Positions 49,093 to 60,100 of a DNA stretch of 64,000 bases are shown piece after piece. Source of the DNA: Endozoicomonas sp. GU-1 (lineage in GTDB: Bacteria > Pseudomonadota > Gammaproteobacteria > Pseudomonadales > Endozoicomonadaceae). The stretch spans positions 4,526,001-4,590,000 of the forward strand of contig NZ_CP114771.1 in assembly GCF_027366395.1 (NCBI RefSeq), in the 5' to 3' direction. The notes beneath the pieces are model-generated. The model worked only from the letters and a program-made list of their open reading frames with translations, ran no database searches and was not told the DNA's origin. Both the position numbers and the translations under genes were made by a program. Every line of letters begins with the position of its first letter. Position 1 is the stretch's first letter.

Positions 49093-50365
49093 ATGCCTAT
49101 CCCAAGTAAAAGTACTGATACTGCACTGCCTATTCTGGCTGTTATTTTATTCGTTATCATGTTAACCGGGTTTGCCGTTAATACTGCCAGTCAATATTTA
49201 CGCAACAACTGTGAGATAACCCTTGAGAAGGCGATTACTCTGTTGACATTATCTGCGTTTGGCTGCTTTTATTAGCACTGAAAATTCACCACTCTCCGAG
49301 GGTTATCGGTTGTTTAAGCTGTTTTTGACCAGCGTGCTGCTGTTTTTTGGCATCTTGCCACTGGCGTATATCAGAAAGAATCTCATTGTTGAAAACGAGT
49401 TGTATGGCCTGTTTTTTGGTAATTATGTCTATCTTGCACACTACTTGCTGTTTACTGTACTGATACTGCTGATCGTTCATTATCTGATAAAGCCTGTCCC
49501 AGTCTACCTTGGAAAATGGATTATTGCCGCTTCGCTATGCACAGTGGCTGTCATCGGTTATATCAACTATCGTTATACCGATGTCGTTCATACCCAAATC
49601 ACTGTTAACAAAATCGCAGATAGAGAGCAGCTGCGTATCGCCTTTATAAGTGACCTCCATCTTATGCCGACGTCCAACAAACAGCTATTTGTGGATATGG
49701 TAGCGAAGATTAACGCTGAAAATCCCGACATCATTGTGTTTGGTGGCGATATTTTTCAGGACAGCCATACCAACGTTAATGAGGGATACAAAAAAGTTTT
49801 TGCTGAATTAACAGCAAAACATGGTGTCTATGCGATTCTTGGTAATCATGAATACTACGGTAACGATGTGGATGGTAATGTTGCCTTTATCAAGAATTCA
49901 GGAATTGATATTCTGCACGATGAGGTACTTACGATTGATGGTATTCGCTTAATTGGCCGCGATGACATCGGCAATAAGTTTGCCGTTACCAATCGGATGA
50001 GTCTGAAAGAAATTTATCAGCGCGACAATGTTCAAGCCAGTGATCCGATCATTGTCTTTGACCATAATCCCGTCTCGATACCTGAAAGCATTGAGAACAA
50101 GGCCGATCTACAGGTTTCCGGTCACACTCATGCTGGCCAGTTCTTCCCTTATAATCTGATCTTGCGTCGAATGTACCCGAACGTCGTTGGCCATAAAGTT
50201 ATCGACGGGCTACATACTATCGTCAGCGCTGGTGTTGGCGTGGGTTGGTGGAAAATCGTTGGGCCATGGCAAATGCCCTACCGATTTGGCACCAGTGGTC
50301 AAATTAATATTATTGATGTGAGCTTTGCAGACCCTGAACAAGGCAAGCAAGAAAAACAGCAGTAA
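49093..50365 (+). pseudogene. Membrane metallophosphoesterase (YkuE/YaeI-like), one-base frameshift
   Basis: The ATG at 49093 with GGAGG upstream begins MPIPSKSTDTALPILAVILF. The frame stops at 49275, but one T too many in GCGTTTGG near 49260 explains it: SALAAFIS continues from 49259 in the next frame. After about four TM helices (residues up to about 155) a calcineurin-like phosphoesterase domain follows: FISDLHLMPT (DxH), VFGGDIFQD (GD), ILGNHEYYG (GNHE), VFDHNP and VSGHTHAGQ (GHTH), all metal ligands. It is a lipid A- or nucleotide-type phosphatase by family; the substrate is unknown. The downstream frame may still be expressed from TTG at 49259. Confidence 0.85.
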
Positions 50366-50411
50366 ATAATCCGGGGGTTCTTGCCCCCAAATCTGATGAC
50401 TAATCTGCTAA

Positions 50412-50534
50412 TCACCCGGTTTCTTTGTCGAAATCATTCTCATGGGTTTCATGCCACATGACGTTGATGGTTCCCAAAAGATCATGAATGTCATCGTTAA
50501 GCGTGGCAAAGTATGACAACCTGAATTCCAACAA
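50412..50534 (-). CDS. Small ORF or 3' relic, unknown
   Basis: A 40-residue minus-strand frame with a TTG start, ending MWHETHENDFDKETG-stop. The acidic amphipathic C-terminal half looks protein-like. There is a stop just upstream (50538) and no ribosome site, so it may be the end of a lost gene. Confidence 0.3.
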   Translation of the reverse strand: MLEFRLSYFATLNDDIHDLLGTINVMWHETHENDFDKETG

Positions 50535-50634
50535 AAATCAAAGAGTTAATAAAAATTATCAGTTTTAAAGTTTGGCAAAAATAACCTTTAAGTGTGGCAA
50601 AAAATTTACTTTTTATTGGTAAGTTTGGCAAAAA
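50502..50634. repeat. Iteron-like TGGCAAA direct repeats
   Basis: Four same-direction copies of (A)AGnKTGGCAAA(A): TGGCAAA cores at 50504, 50573, 50595 and 50626, the last three spaced 22 and 31 bp (about two and three DNA turns) in very AT-rich DNA. They lie just beyond the 3' end of the Hsp70-like gene, between it and a diverged region, as transposase- or replication-protein-binding sites would. Confidence 0.6.
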
Positions 50635-50748
50635 ATTAATATCGAAAACAACTCATTGTTTTTAATAAAAATTATTTTTGAGAACCTGAAATAAACAATC
50701 AATGAACAGGCAACTCTCCTGGCAGACAAAATCCACTCTGCCTGTGCC

Positions 50749-52491
50749 TCAAATCATATCCTTGCTTACACTCACAATCTCAGCCCTGCGATTTAAACTA
50801 CGATCCAGAGGTGGAATTTCCGCCTCAGGAATACACCGGCCAATCTCATCACGGGCATAACTCAAACCATAGGCAACTGAAAACCGATGATAATCATGAT
50901 CTCTCAACCCTTTTGCCTCAAACCCTTTCGGCATATTCATCCGTAATGGCTTTAGCCTCAACGAAGAGCAGCTTTTGCCCGCATTTACCAGATCAATGAA
51001 TTGCTCGTATAGCTCCATATTGCTACCACCACCGCAAAGGAAGAACGGCAGCTCTGTCCACTCTGGAGAGTCCGGATTCGATTCTCTACCATGACAAATA
51101 GTATCGTCATAAAGTTGAGTTCTATACGCCTCATAAAATTCATCATCTGGTGAGCGTTTGCCACTTACATACAGTCCTTTAATGTAAGATTTCCACGAAG
51201 CAGGAATCGCATCCACTCTATCAGTGGGAGCGTAGATTTCATCCAGATAGGGCAAAAGCTTGTCTGCATTTTTCCGTGAGCCAATGAGTGATTTCAACCA
51301 ATCAACTCTTTTTCTATGCAGGTTCATAACCCCAAAAGGACAAACAGATGAACTCAAGAAGGCAAACTGATGCTCTTCAGGTTTTGTCACCGTAAAAACG
51401 GATGCATCGACGGTACCCGCACCTATATCAACCAGCATCATCATATTATGGTGAGCATCCCAACTTTCTGAGCGGATGTAACCAGCTACTTGAGCAGCGA
51501 TTTCCGGGACCACATGCACCATATCAGACATGATCGGCGTATCAGACGGTTCACTCCCTTCTTCGAGACTTTTTTGTTCATTTTTTGCCCATGATAAATA
51601 TCTCTGGACCAGCTCAGGAGTAATCTCACTGCTTTCATCAGCAGATAGGTTTGCCGCCGCCAACCCTACCTTATGAAAAAGGCTGACCATATTTTTATCA
51701 TCATAAGATTTCGCTGGAAGCCCAAGGTTGATACCCCAGATAATATAATCGGACTGATACAAGCTTTTATAATTTTCAAAGAGCCAGGATCTAATATAAC
51801 GAAGCACTAATGAAATAAATGCCGTCGCCTTTTCCTGAGAAGAATCATCCGAAGATAGCATTAAGGCCAATTTCAGATCCCGATGAGCCTGCTCTCCTTT
51901 GTGTAACGAGTAAATATTATCAGTTTCATACAGTCGAGTGGGTAACAGAAATTTTTTAGTAGAATTGTTATTTCCAAATGGCACCAAAAATGTATTTCCA
52001 GACAAGTCTCGGACTACTGCCTTTATGCTTGATGTTCCAAAGTCCAAGCCAATAGTAATTTCATTATCATTTTCTCCATCAGCATTAATCTGCGTTGTAA
52101 TACCATTAGACTGCAGGGGTTGTAGTACAAACTCTGACCGACTACTGTTAGGTGAAAACTCTTCAGCTCGATTTAAAGCTTTTGGCAGACGGACTTTAAC
52201 CTGTTGGGTGGCTTCAGCAGCCCTCGTATGTATTTGAGTGAAAGATGAACAATGCTTTGCTTTATTTGCGACATCTCTCTTTTCACAAGCTTTATGGTAT
52301 CGCTCCAAGGCTGATGTCAGTGTTGATTTTACACGATTTTTTATAGCCAGCTTGCTCAGCCCTTTAACATCTATGTCAAGCAAATGAGCTGCGCGTGACC
52401 AGGGGATAGCAGATACTTCTCCCCTTCGGATAACGTGTTTTATCAGTTCTAACTTTTCCCTTTCCTTATTATTTGCCCTTATCCAGTCCAT
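50749..52491 (-). CDS. Hsp70/actin-fold ATPase paired with a SNF2 helicase
   Basis: A 580-residue protein. Residues 1-140 are a unique helical extension (KLELIKHVIRRGEVSAIPWSR, possibly DNA- or partner-binding). From about 145 comes an actin/Hsp70 ATPase fold: phosphate-1 TIGLDFGTSSIKAVV, phosphate-2 MLVDIGAGTVDASVF (about 350), and adenosine-binding FFLCGGGSNMEL (about 482). There is no Hsp70 substrate-binding domain or DnaJ partner. It follows the SNF2 helicase by 16 bp, so they share a transcript. I infer a two-gene defence-type module; it matches no named system I can confirm. Confidence 0.82.
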   Translation of the reverse strand: MDWIRANNKEREKLELIKHVIRRGEVSAIPWSRAAHLLDIDVKGLSKLAIKNRVKSTLTSALERYHKACEKRDVANKAKHCSSFTQIHTRAAEATQQVKVRLPKALNRAEEFSPNSSRSEFVLQPLQSNGITTQINADGENDNEITIGLDFGTSSIKAVVRDLSGNTFLVPFGNNNSTKKFLLPTRLYETDNIYSLHKGEQAHRDLKLALMLSSDDSSQEKATAFISLVLRYIRSWLFENYKSLYQSDYIIWGINLGLPAKSYDDKNMVSLFHKVGLAAANLSADESSEITPELVQRYLSWAKNEQKSLEEGSEPSDTPIMSDMVHVVPEIAAQVAGYIRSESWDAHHNMMMLVDIGAGTVDASVFTVTKPEEHQFAFLSSSVCPFGVMNLHRKRVDWLKSLIGSRKNADKLLPYLDEIYAPTDRVDAIPASWKSYIKGLYVSGKRSPDDEFYEAYRTQLYDDTICHGRESNPDSPEWTELPFFLCGGGSNMELYEQFIDLVNAGKSCSSLRLKPLRMNMPKGFEAKGLRDHDYHRFSVAYGLSYARDEIGRCIPEAEIPPLDRSLNRRAEIVSVSKDMI

Positions 52492-52507
52492 GCTACTTCC
52501 CCATAAG

Positions 52508-55500
52508 CTAGAAAACGTCTATCACCCCTGAGCACACATGATGAGACTCTAGAGCTAAATTTCTCTTTTTCTCTAGTTGGCTTAACCGGGTATCTCGCTG
52601 TTCCTCAAGCTTCCGGATCCGACCGAGGTTGGCAGGAATCATCTGCTGCTTTTCCGAGTCCCGATATTTGTCTATGACTTGCTGAATTGTTTCTATTTGC
52701 TTGGCAATATGACTTTTTAACGTTGATATTTGTAAGTCAATACGGTCATCATTTTCACTGGTGATTTGTAACCGGTATTGGGCTTCTGCATCTTCCAATG
52801 CACCAAGACAAATTCCATAGCACTCTTCAGCCACATCATTCGGAATTTCATTATTTGCACCATGCCACTCACTCCCTTCAGATGCGGTAAGTGCAACCAA
52901 AGCTTCCGCTTCTTCAGAGCTCATTATTTGAGCACCAACGGCCAATGGCATTGCTCTAAAGACAAGCTTCTCAATATCTCGCTCCCCACTGACTGACCAT
53001 CGTTGAACGACAAACTGATACCGTCCCTTTTGGACTGAAGGGATTTTTGAAGAGGCGATCTGCAGAGCAACCAAGGGAAAATAATGTGTTTTACCCGCTC
53101 GAATGCTGGAACTGATAAACCTGAATACCGGATGGTACTGATTAACAATCTCGGTTCCGGCTTTAGCCAAACCTGTTTTATTTTTGAACAGATAGCGAAT
53201 CTTGCTACCGGAAGCACCTGTTAACCGGGTTTTACCCTTCAGTCGCAGACTGGTCAAATGATGATCCAAATCCACTTTGGCATCTGTAGATAGCTCGATT
53301 TCAAATAAAAGAACATCATCCTGTACTTTTGAGAACTGGCATCCAGGATAGGCTTCACTAAAGAAATCTTTAAAATAAACCCAAAGATCCTGACTGCTCA
53401 CAAAACGATTGAGTTCCTGAGCGGCTTTTACCTGATTAAGAATATAGTCACCGTGAGCAACCAGATGGGCGGCTTCCTCCTCTAGTCTTTCCTCTTGGCG
53501 ACTAAGGTTGGCAATAGCCTGGGCAGTCTGGTCAATCCTCTCTTTTTCTTGCTCTTTACTGAGATTATGCCTCAGCAGATCATAGGTCATGTGAAGAATA
53601 GAGTCTCCCAGAACGGACTCCATATTCCCCAAGGCTCTTGTAAAGATATCCAGCCTTTTGAGCAGCCGACTATACACACGATCATCAATTGTATCTTTAT
53701 AGAACAGGTTCCAGATATTTATTCTCTGCTCTTTTTGACCCAAGCGATCAATACGACCAATCCGTTGCTCAACCCGCATGGGGTTCCAAGGCAAGTCATA
53801 ATTTATTAACAGGCTGGAAAACTGGAGATCAACACCTTCACTGGCAACCTCAGAAGACAGAAGTATTTGAGCCTCATCAGAAGTTCTAAAGTGTTCAATG
53901 ATCTCATACTTACTTTGCTTCATGCCGCCAACCAGCCGGATAGGTTTAATGCCATCTTCACGGAGCCTCTCTTCAAGATACTCGAGAGTGCCCCTGTAGT
54001 AAGAGAAAAGCACGACTTTTTTATTTGGGTAATCGTTCCAATATTGACGTAGGTTTTCAATCAGTTTTATGTACTTACTATCGTGTTTCTTAAAATCATC
54101 GAAACTACCCAAACCCAAATTACGGGTTATTTTCATCAGCTCAGAAACAAGAGGGCCTACGGTATTCGCAGTATTTTTGGTCTCGGAGAGATCGTCACCA
54201 ACTGACTCATAAGCAAGCTCTTCTAGAGTCACCTGATCCAACTTCTTCCTCCAGGCTCTTATGGCCGCAGGCATAGAGCTGCTTAACTGCCTTTGAGGAA
54301 TAGTTAACATAAAGCCTTGTGATAAATCATACTGTTCACAATATGATCTGACGCAGGCAGTTACCTCATCATAGACTCGCCGTTCCAGTGAAGACATTTC
54401 AACTTTTTCAGCAACCGGTGTTCTAACTACCCGCCATTCATGAACTTCTGATTTTCTGGTTCGGGATACAACCCTGCCCAACAAATTGATCCGTTCAAGC
54501 CGTTCCGCAATCTGGCTCCTTGTTTCAGTGGTCTTAAGTTCCTGGCTAGCAGGAAATGAATCGATTAATAACTGCAGCTGTCGGTTACTTTTCAAAAGCG
54601 GATGGCTTTGGGCATTTTGTAAGATTTGTACTGCCTCTGCTCGATTGATCTTCTGACTGAGTATGCTGTCTCGCAGTCTCAGGATTGGCTCATTAGCTTG
54701 CAGAATATCCCCAAACGCCTGCTTGTAATGGAAGCTATCTTCATCCAATAGAGTTAAAAGATGGAAAAGATCAGCACTGCTGAGCTGAATCGGAGTGGCA
54801 GAGAGCAGGACTAAATGATCAGTCACATTTCTTAATAAATGCCCCAGTGCTGCAGTCTGACTATTTGGATTCCGAAGATAGTGCGCTTCATCAACAATGA
54901 CTGCATCAAAAAGGCTTTCACTGAGCGCACACGAGTCAAGAAGACTGGCCAACTTTGCCCTGTCATTGCTAATGGTTTCATCGCTATCCCATCCGCGCGG
55001 AGGCCTTAACCCCTGTGTGCTTCCAACAAGAACAAACTCATCAATTTCCCCACGGCGAAACCGGTTAAGCTTATCCAACAGCTCACCAGCGTTGCAAGTT
55101 TCAGCAGCTATACCAAAGCGAAGCGCCAACTCATCCCGCCATTTTTCCCTGAGCATTGCAGGGCAGAGTACTAACAACCTTCGGGCATCAATTCGGGCCC
55201 TTAGCTCCGTCCAAATCAGTCCAGCTTCAATAGTTTTACCAAGGCCGACTTCATCGGCAATTAAGAGGCCTCGACAGGGAGAATCCAAAAAGTTCAGTAC
55301 AGGCTTAAACTGATAGGGATAAAAATCAGTATTGGTTGTATGCATGCTATAGATCAGATCAGCAAGCCTACCAGACAATCGGCTATGGGTAAGGGCTCCG
55401 CGGAGATCTTGAGCTCGACCAAAGCGAGATTTTTCAAGTAAATCAACCACATCTGGCCGATCATCACTCTCTACAATTTCGAGACTACGCTCCGGGCACC

Positions 55501-55624
55501 ATTCATTGCTCTCAGCAAACCTCACCTGAAGCCTTAGCCGCCCACCCAGCTTCTTTTCCTTGCCTGTGAGGATGCCTACTTTACCTGGATTCTGCTTTAA
55601 CCTGACTTTTTGACCTGCTTCCAT
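52508..55624 (-). CDS. SNF2-family helicase/ATPase
   Basis: A 1038-residue SF2 helicase. An N-terminal SH3-like segment (GQKVRLKQNPGKVGILTGK) is followed by motif I LIADEVGLGKTIEAGL (about 117-132), motif II VIVDEAHYLRN (about 240), motif III LLSATPIQL, and motif VI VEQRIGRIDRLGQKEQRI (about 613). The C-terminal 350 residues are an alpha/beta region ending in a long coiled coil (QLEKKRNLALESHH). It resembles the DrmD/HepA-type group used in several defence islands and probably translocates on DNA. It pairs with the Hsp70-like ATPase just downstream. Confidence 0.9.
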   Translation of the reverse strand: MEAGQKVRLKQNPGKVGILTGKEKKLGGRLRLQVRFAESNEWCPERSLEIVESDDRPDVVDLLEKSRFGRAQDLRGALTHSRLSGRLADLIYSMHTTNTDFYPYQFKPVLNFLDSPCRGLLIADEVGLGKTIEAGLIWTELRARIDARRLLVLCPAMLREKWRDELALRFGIAAETCNAGELLDKLNRFRRGEIDEFVLVGSTQGLRPPRGWDSDETISNDRAKLASLLDSCALSESLFDAVIVDEAHYLRNPNSQTAALGHLLRNVTDHLVLLSATPIQLSSADLFHLLTLLDEDSFHYKQAFGDILQANEPILRLRDSILSQKINRAEAVQILQNAQSHPLLKSNRQLQLLIDSFPASQELKTTETRSQIAERLERINLLGRVVSRTRKSEVHEWRVVRTPVAEKVEMSSLERRVYDEVTACVRSYCEQYDLSQGFMLTIPQRQLSSSMPAAIRAWRKKLDQVTLEELAYESVGDDLSETKNTANTVGPLVSELMKITRNLGLGSFDDFKKHDSKYIKLIENLRQYWNDYPNKKVVLFSYYRGTLEYLEERLREDGIKPIRLVGGMKQSKYEIIEHFRTSDEAQILLSSEVASEGVDLQFSSLLINYDLPWNPMRVEQRIGRIDRLGQKEQRINIWNLFYKDTIDDRVYSRLLKRLDIFTRALGNMESVLGDSILHMTYDLLRHNLSKEQEKERIDQTAQAIANLSRQEERLEEEAAHLVAHGDYILNQVKAAQELNRFVSSQDLWVYFKDFFSEAYPGCQFSKVQDDVLLFEIELSTDAKVDLDHHLTSLRLKGKTRLTGASGSKIRYLFKNKTGLAKAGTEIVNQYHPVFRFISSSIRAGKTHYFPLVALQIASSKIPSVQKGRYQFVVQRWSVSGERDIEKLVFRAMPLAVGAQIMSSEEAEALVALTASEGSEWHGANNEIPNDVAEECYGICLGALEDAEAQYRLQITSENDDRIDLQISTLKSHIAKQIETIQQVIDKYRDSEKQQMIPANLGRIRKLEEQRDTRLSQLEKKRNLALESHHVCSGVIDVF

Positions 55625-55772
55625 GATACGTTACAACTAACTCCTGAAATCAAGATGCATAATGGATAATCTATCGTAATTCTAATTTGTTGGTAGTTTT
55701 TCAAGACAGCCTTTCAGCTTTTATTGACAAAGGGCAAAAATCACTTTTAGCCCTCATAAAAATGTACGTAAG

Positions 55773-57020
55773 TCAGCCACTATTTTCCTTGAATAAAGCA
55801 TTACTTACGGTTACCGCATCCTTTACCCAGGCCAGAACCTTATCCTTGGCCACCACATCTGGCTGCACATTACAAATCCCTTTAATCTGGTCATAACTAA
55901 TAATGCGCCCCAACCTGACCCGAACCCCAATAGTCAGTGGCTGCGGTGACTCCATGTGATAGACAAAATACTCACCATCCTGAACCTGGCGGATATAGCT
56001 GCCAACGCAGTGGTTCATTCTCTTCCCTTCATTCGACAAAGCCTGAGGCGTGAGTATTGGCTGAATATCTGCCGTACCGGGGTGAGGTGGAGAGTGAAAT
56101 GGTAGCAGCTCACCATTGTCGTCGGTAAGGGCCATGCTTCTGGCTAAGTGTCCCTGATGATCCGCATTGAATACTTCTACTACCTGATTATGAATGTTTT
56201 CGACGGCCGCAAAACTCCGGGCACAGGCCAGTCTTTCCTCTATATCCGGATCGTGCCGGGACATACTGCAGGCATCCATGGCCAGTTGAATCAGTTCCTC
56301 GTATTGCCATCGACAGTCAATGGTATCCAGAGTTTTAGCCAGAGGCCTGCCGGCAACCCAAGGTAATCTCTGTACCAGTCGCATAAATGGGCGGTCAATT
56401 TTCTGTTGATGATTAAATCGCGCAACCAGTGATGGTTGACGCCAAAGCTGTCTCACCAGCTCTGCCATGCGCGGGCTATAACTCTCAACCTGCAGGCGGC
56501 GAAGAGAACGTATTGCCGATTTTGTTCCCGTTAACCCGATAGCCTCCAGTATTTGATGCTGCTTGCAATTTAATAGCTCTCGAAACTTTCCAAAAGACAC
56601 CTCATGGGAATCCATATACTCTCTTGCCAACCAAACCAGTGCAGGGTTGGAAACAAGCAAGTCCTTCATTTCCTGCCACTGAAAGGCCATTTGCAATAAT
56701 GAAAAGTTCCACAGGCGAAAAGGCTGTAAAGCGCGGAGTAAATGCTCTAGGACAGTCGATTGCCACTGCTTGATCGCCGGGCTGTCGGTCTCTGCCAGAA
56801 AGTTCAAGCCTGGTTCCGCAAACAATACGGGACGATGAGTTTCATCTTCCAGTTCTGACCACCACTCAATACCATTTTCCCAGCTACTCACAATCAGCTT
56901 GCAGGGGTAACCAAGGGTTTCTGTCCAGTCAATTTCCAGCCGTTGAAGTTCTTCACTCCAATAGATTTTCTGAGAGGTACTGTCTGCACTTCCCTGTTGA
57001 AGGGTACTCGTCACTGCCAT
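55773..57020 (-). CDS. PcfJ-like domain protein
   Basis: A 415-residue protein. The C-terminal region has the PcfJ-family core LTPQALSNEGKRMNHCVGSY followed by DGEYFVYHM (about 330-375), with the conserved His-Cys pair. The N-terminal 300 residues are helical and Trp-rich with no motif I know. PcfJ-like proteins are known from conjugative plasmids, phages and mobile islands; their role is unclear. The ATG at 57018-57020 is chosen over a TTG at 57044 because of GGAGAG upstream. It is co-directional with the SNF2/Hsp70 pair, 148 bp away, and divergent from hsdR. Confidence 0.78.
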   Translation of the reverse strand: MAVTSTLQQGSADSTSQKIYWSEELQRLEIDWTETLGYPCKLIVSSWENGIEWWSELEDETHRPVLFAEPGLNFLAETDSPAIKQWQSTVLEHLLRALQPFRLWNFSLLQMAFQWQEMKDLLVSNPALVWLAREYMDSHEVSFGKFRELLNCKQHQILEAIGLTGTKSAIRSLRRLQVESYSPRMAELVRQLWRQPSLVARFNHQQKIDRPFMRLVQRLPWVAGRPLAKTLDTIDCRWQYEELIQLAMDACSMSRHDPDIEERLACARSFAAVENIHNQVVEVFNADHQGHLARSMALTDDNGELLPFHSPPHPGTADIQPILTPQALSNEGKRMNHCVGSYIRQVQDGEYFVYHMESPQPLTIGVRVRLGRIISYDQIKGICNVQPDVVAKDKVLAWVKDAVTVSNALFKENSG

Positions 57021-57173
57021 TCGCGAGGCTCTCCATAAACGCAATCAGACCGAGCCAATATATCAAGGTTAAAGAGGTAGAAGCTACCAAAGCCACACTT
57101 TCCCCGCTTAAATCACAACTTCTAAACGCCACATCAATATGAAATACTCGTCGTTTATCAGCCCATTTGCCAC

Positions 57174-60100
57174 ATGAAAGCGTTGTCCATGGAAACCAGT
57201 AACTTTCAGTTCTTGATAGGCGTCAACGACATTCTCTACCGGCTTGCTTTAGCCGCAGAACGAAATTACCCCGACGATCCAAACACAACCATGGTCAAAC
57301 TGCGCATGTTTGGGGAGGCGAGTGCCAAACATCTGGCAAAGTTACTCTGTGTTGATATTCCCGATAACCAGCATGAGCTGCTTCGAGAGCTGGCAAAGAT
57401 TGCCTGGGTCGATGAGTCCATTATCTCGGTATTTCATAAACTCCGTAAGCTGGGCAACGAGGCAGTTCATAAGTTTCATGATGATCTGGGTGATGCTGAG
57501 AACTGTCTGCGTCTCGCTTATCGCTTGGCGGTCTGGTATTACCGGCTGCTGAAAAAAGAGACCGACTTTGTCGCACCTGTATTTGTTGTACCTACAAGCC
57601 AATCAGGTGAAGTGCTACAAAAAGAAGTGTTGAGTCTTAAAGAAGAGCTGCGCAAAGCTCAGGGATTCAAAACCGTAACGGCTGAAGAGCTGGCCTCCAA
57701 AGAAAATCAGCTGGTTGCTTTGCAGGGCTATATTTCCATTCTGGAAAGCAAGCAGGAAGAAACTGAAGAACAAACCAAGGCTCGTATTGAGGCACTGGAA
57801 GCCCAGTTAAAGCAAAAAGACGAAGAACTGGCCAAGAAAACTGAGCGCCAGCGAAAAGAATACAAGAAAGAGATGACGGAACGGGCAGCAAAACGCAGCC
57901 TGGATCTGAGTGAAAAAGAAACCCGCTTCTTGATTGATGACCAACTCCGTCAGGCTGACTGGGAAGCCGATACGCAAAAATTCACGTTTGCTAAAGGTGT
58001 CCGGCCTGAGCCGGGCAAGAACCGTGCTATCGCTGAATGGCCTACTGTAGACGGTGGCTGGGCGGATTACATTCTCTTTGTTGGCCTGCAGCCGGTTGCG
58101 GTTGTTGAGGCGAAGAAGAAAAATTCTGATGTCAGCGGCAAGTTGAACCAGGCAGAGAATTACAGCCTCAATTTTGACTACAATTTCCTGAAGCAAACAT
58201 TGCTGGATGAAGCCGTAGACAATGATGTTCGAAAACTGATTAACGATCACTTTTCCGATAATCAGCCTTCTTGGGTTGATTCATCTGGCAGTCGATATTT
58301 CCGGGTTCCTTTTGTCTATTCCACAAATGGTCGCCCTTACTTACGACAGTTGCAGACCAAGAGCGGAATTTGGTTCCGAGATGTTCGTAAAAAAGCCAAT
58401 TATCCGAAAGCATTACCAGTCTGGCACCAGCCAGAAGAGCTAATCAACAAACTGAAAAGTGACCCGAAAAAGGCACATGAATGGCTAAAAGCCAACACGC
58501 TTGATCGATTAGGTTTACGGTATTTTCAGGAAGAAGCGGTACTGGCGGTCGAGGCAGCAATTGAGCGTGGCCAACAAAATATGTTGCTTGCCATGGCTAC
58601 CGGAACGGGCAAAACACGAACAGCCATTGCCATCATGTACCGTCTGATACAATCCGGACGATTCAACCGCATTCTGTTCCTGGTTGATCGAACGGCATTG
58701 GGTGAACAGGCCATAGATTCCTTTGATGATACCCGTATCAATGACGAGCCATTCAACACCATCTTTGACATCAAGGAACTTACCGACAAATTTCCGGACG
58801 ACTCCACCGCCATTCATGTAGCCACAGTGCAGTCACTGGTTAAACGCACATTATTCAGTGACGAGTTCATGCCAACAGAACGGTATGACGTGATCATCGT
58901 CGATGAAGCTCATCGCGGTTATATTCTCGATAAAGAGCAAACTGAGGGTGAACAGGTCTTTCGCAACCAGAAAGATTATATATCTTCCTATCGTCGTATT
59001 CTTGACCACTTTGATGCGGTAAAAATAGGCCTTACAGCAACACCCGCATTACATACGCTGGATATCTTCGGTGAACCTGTTTACCGTTACAGTTACAGAA
59101 AAGCAGTTATTGATGGCTACCTTACCGATCAGGAACCGCCGGTAAAAATCGTCACTGCATTGTCTGAAGGTGGTATCAGCTTCGAAAAAGGGGAAACCGT
59201 TCAAAGAATCACCAAAAACGGTGAGCTGATTCTTGATGATCTGGAAGATGAGCAAAGCTTCGATGTCGCCGACTTTAATAGGAAGGTGATCGCCCCCGGT
59301 TTTAACAAAGCCGTTTGTGAGGAGCTGGTTAATCATATTGACCTTACGAGCCCTCAAAAGACCCTGATTTTCTGCGTTAAAAACAGCCATGCCGATATGG
59401 TGGTTGAGGATCTGCGCGAGGCTTTCAAAAAGAAATACCCTGAGTTTGAAAGCGATGCCATCCTGAAAATCACTGGGGAAAGTGAAGATAACCCCAAACG
59501 GTTACAGAGTCTACTCACCCGTTTTGATAAAGAGCGTCTGCCCAATATTGTCGTAACAGTGGATTTGTTAACCACCGGGATCGATGTGCCCAGCATCTGC
59601 AACCTGGTCTTTTTACGCAAGGTGAAAAGCAGGATTCTCTATGAGCAGATGAAAGGCCGGGCAACCCGCCTCTGCCCAGAAATAGGAAAAACATCGTTCA
59701 GAATCTTTGATGCGGTTAATCTCTACGAAACACTGGAACCGGTTGATACCATGAAGCCCGTGGTCATCCGGCCCAAGGTATCCTTGAGAGAACTGGTCAA
59801 TGAGATTACTGATTCCGAAACTTACAAAGTTCAGGAAGCGGATGGCCGCAGTTTTGCCGAGCACAGCCATGAGCAACTAATCAGTAAAATTCAGCGTATC
59901 ATTGGACTTGCCCAGTTTAACCGGATCAAATCCCCTGAGGTGGATAAGAGCATCAAACGCTTTGATGATGTGCTGACAGGCATTGCAGGGTGTGACTTCA
60001 ATAGTTTCGGTCGGGTATTGAAAGAAAAAGGCCCGCAACTGGCCGCTGAAATCTTTGAGAAAGACACTGGAATGGTAGAACGTCTGGAGAACCTTAAGGA

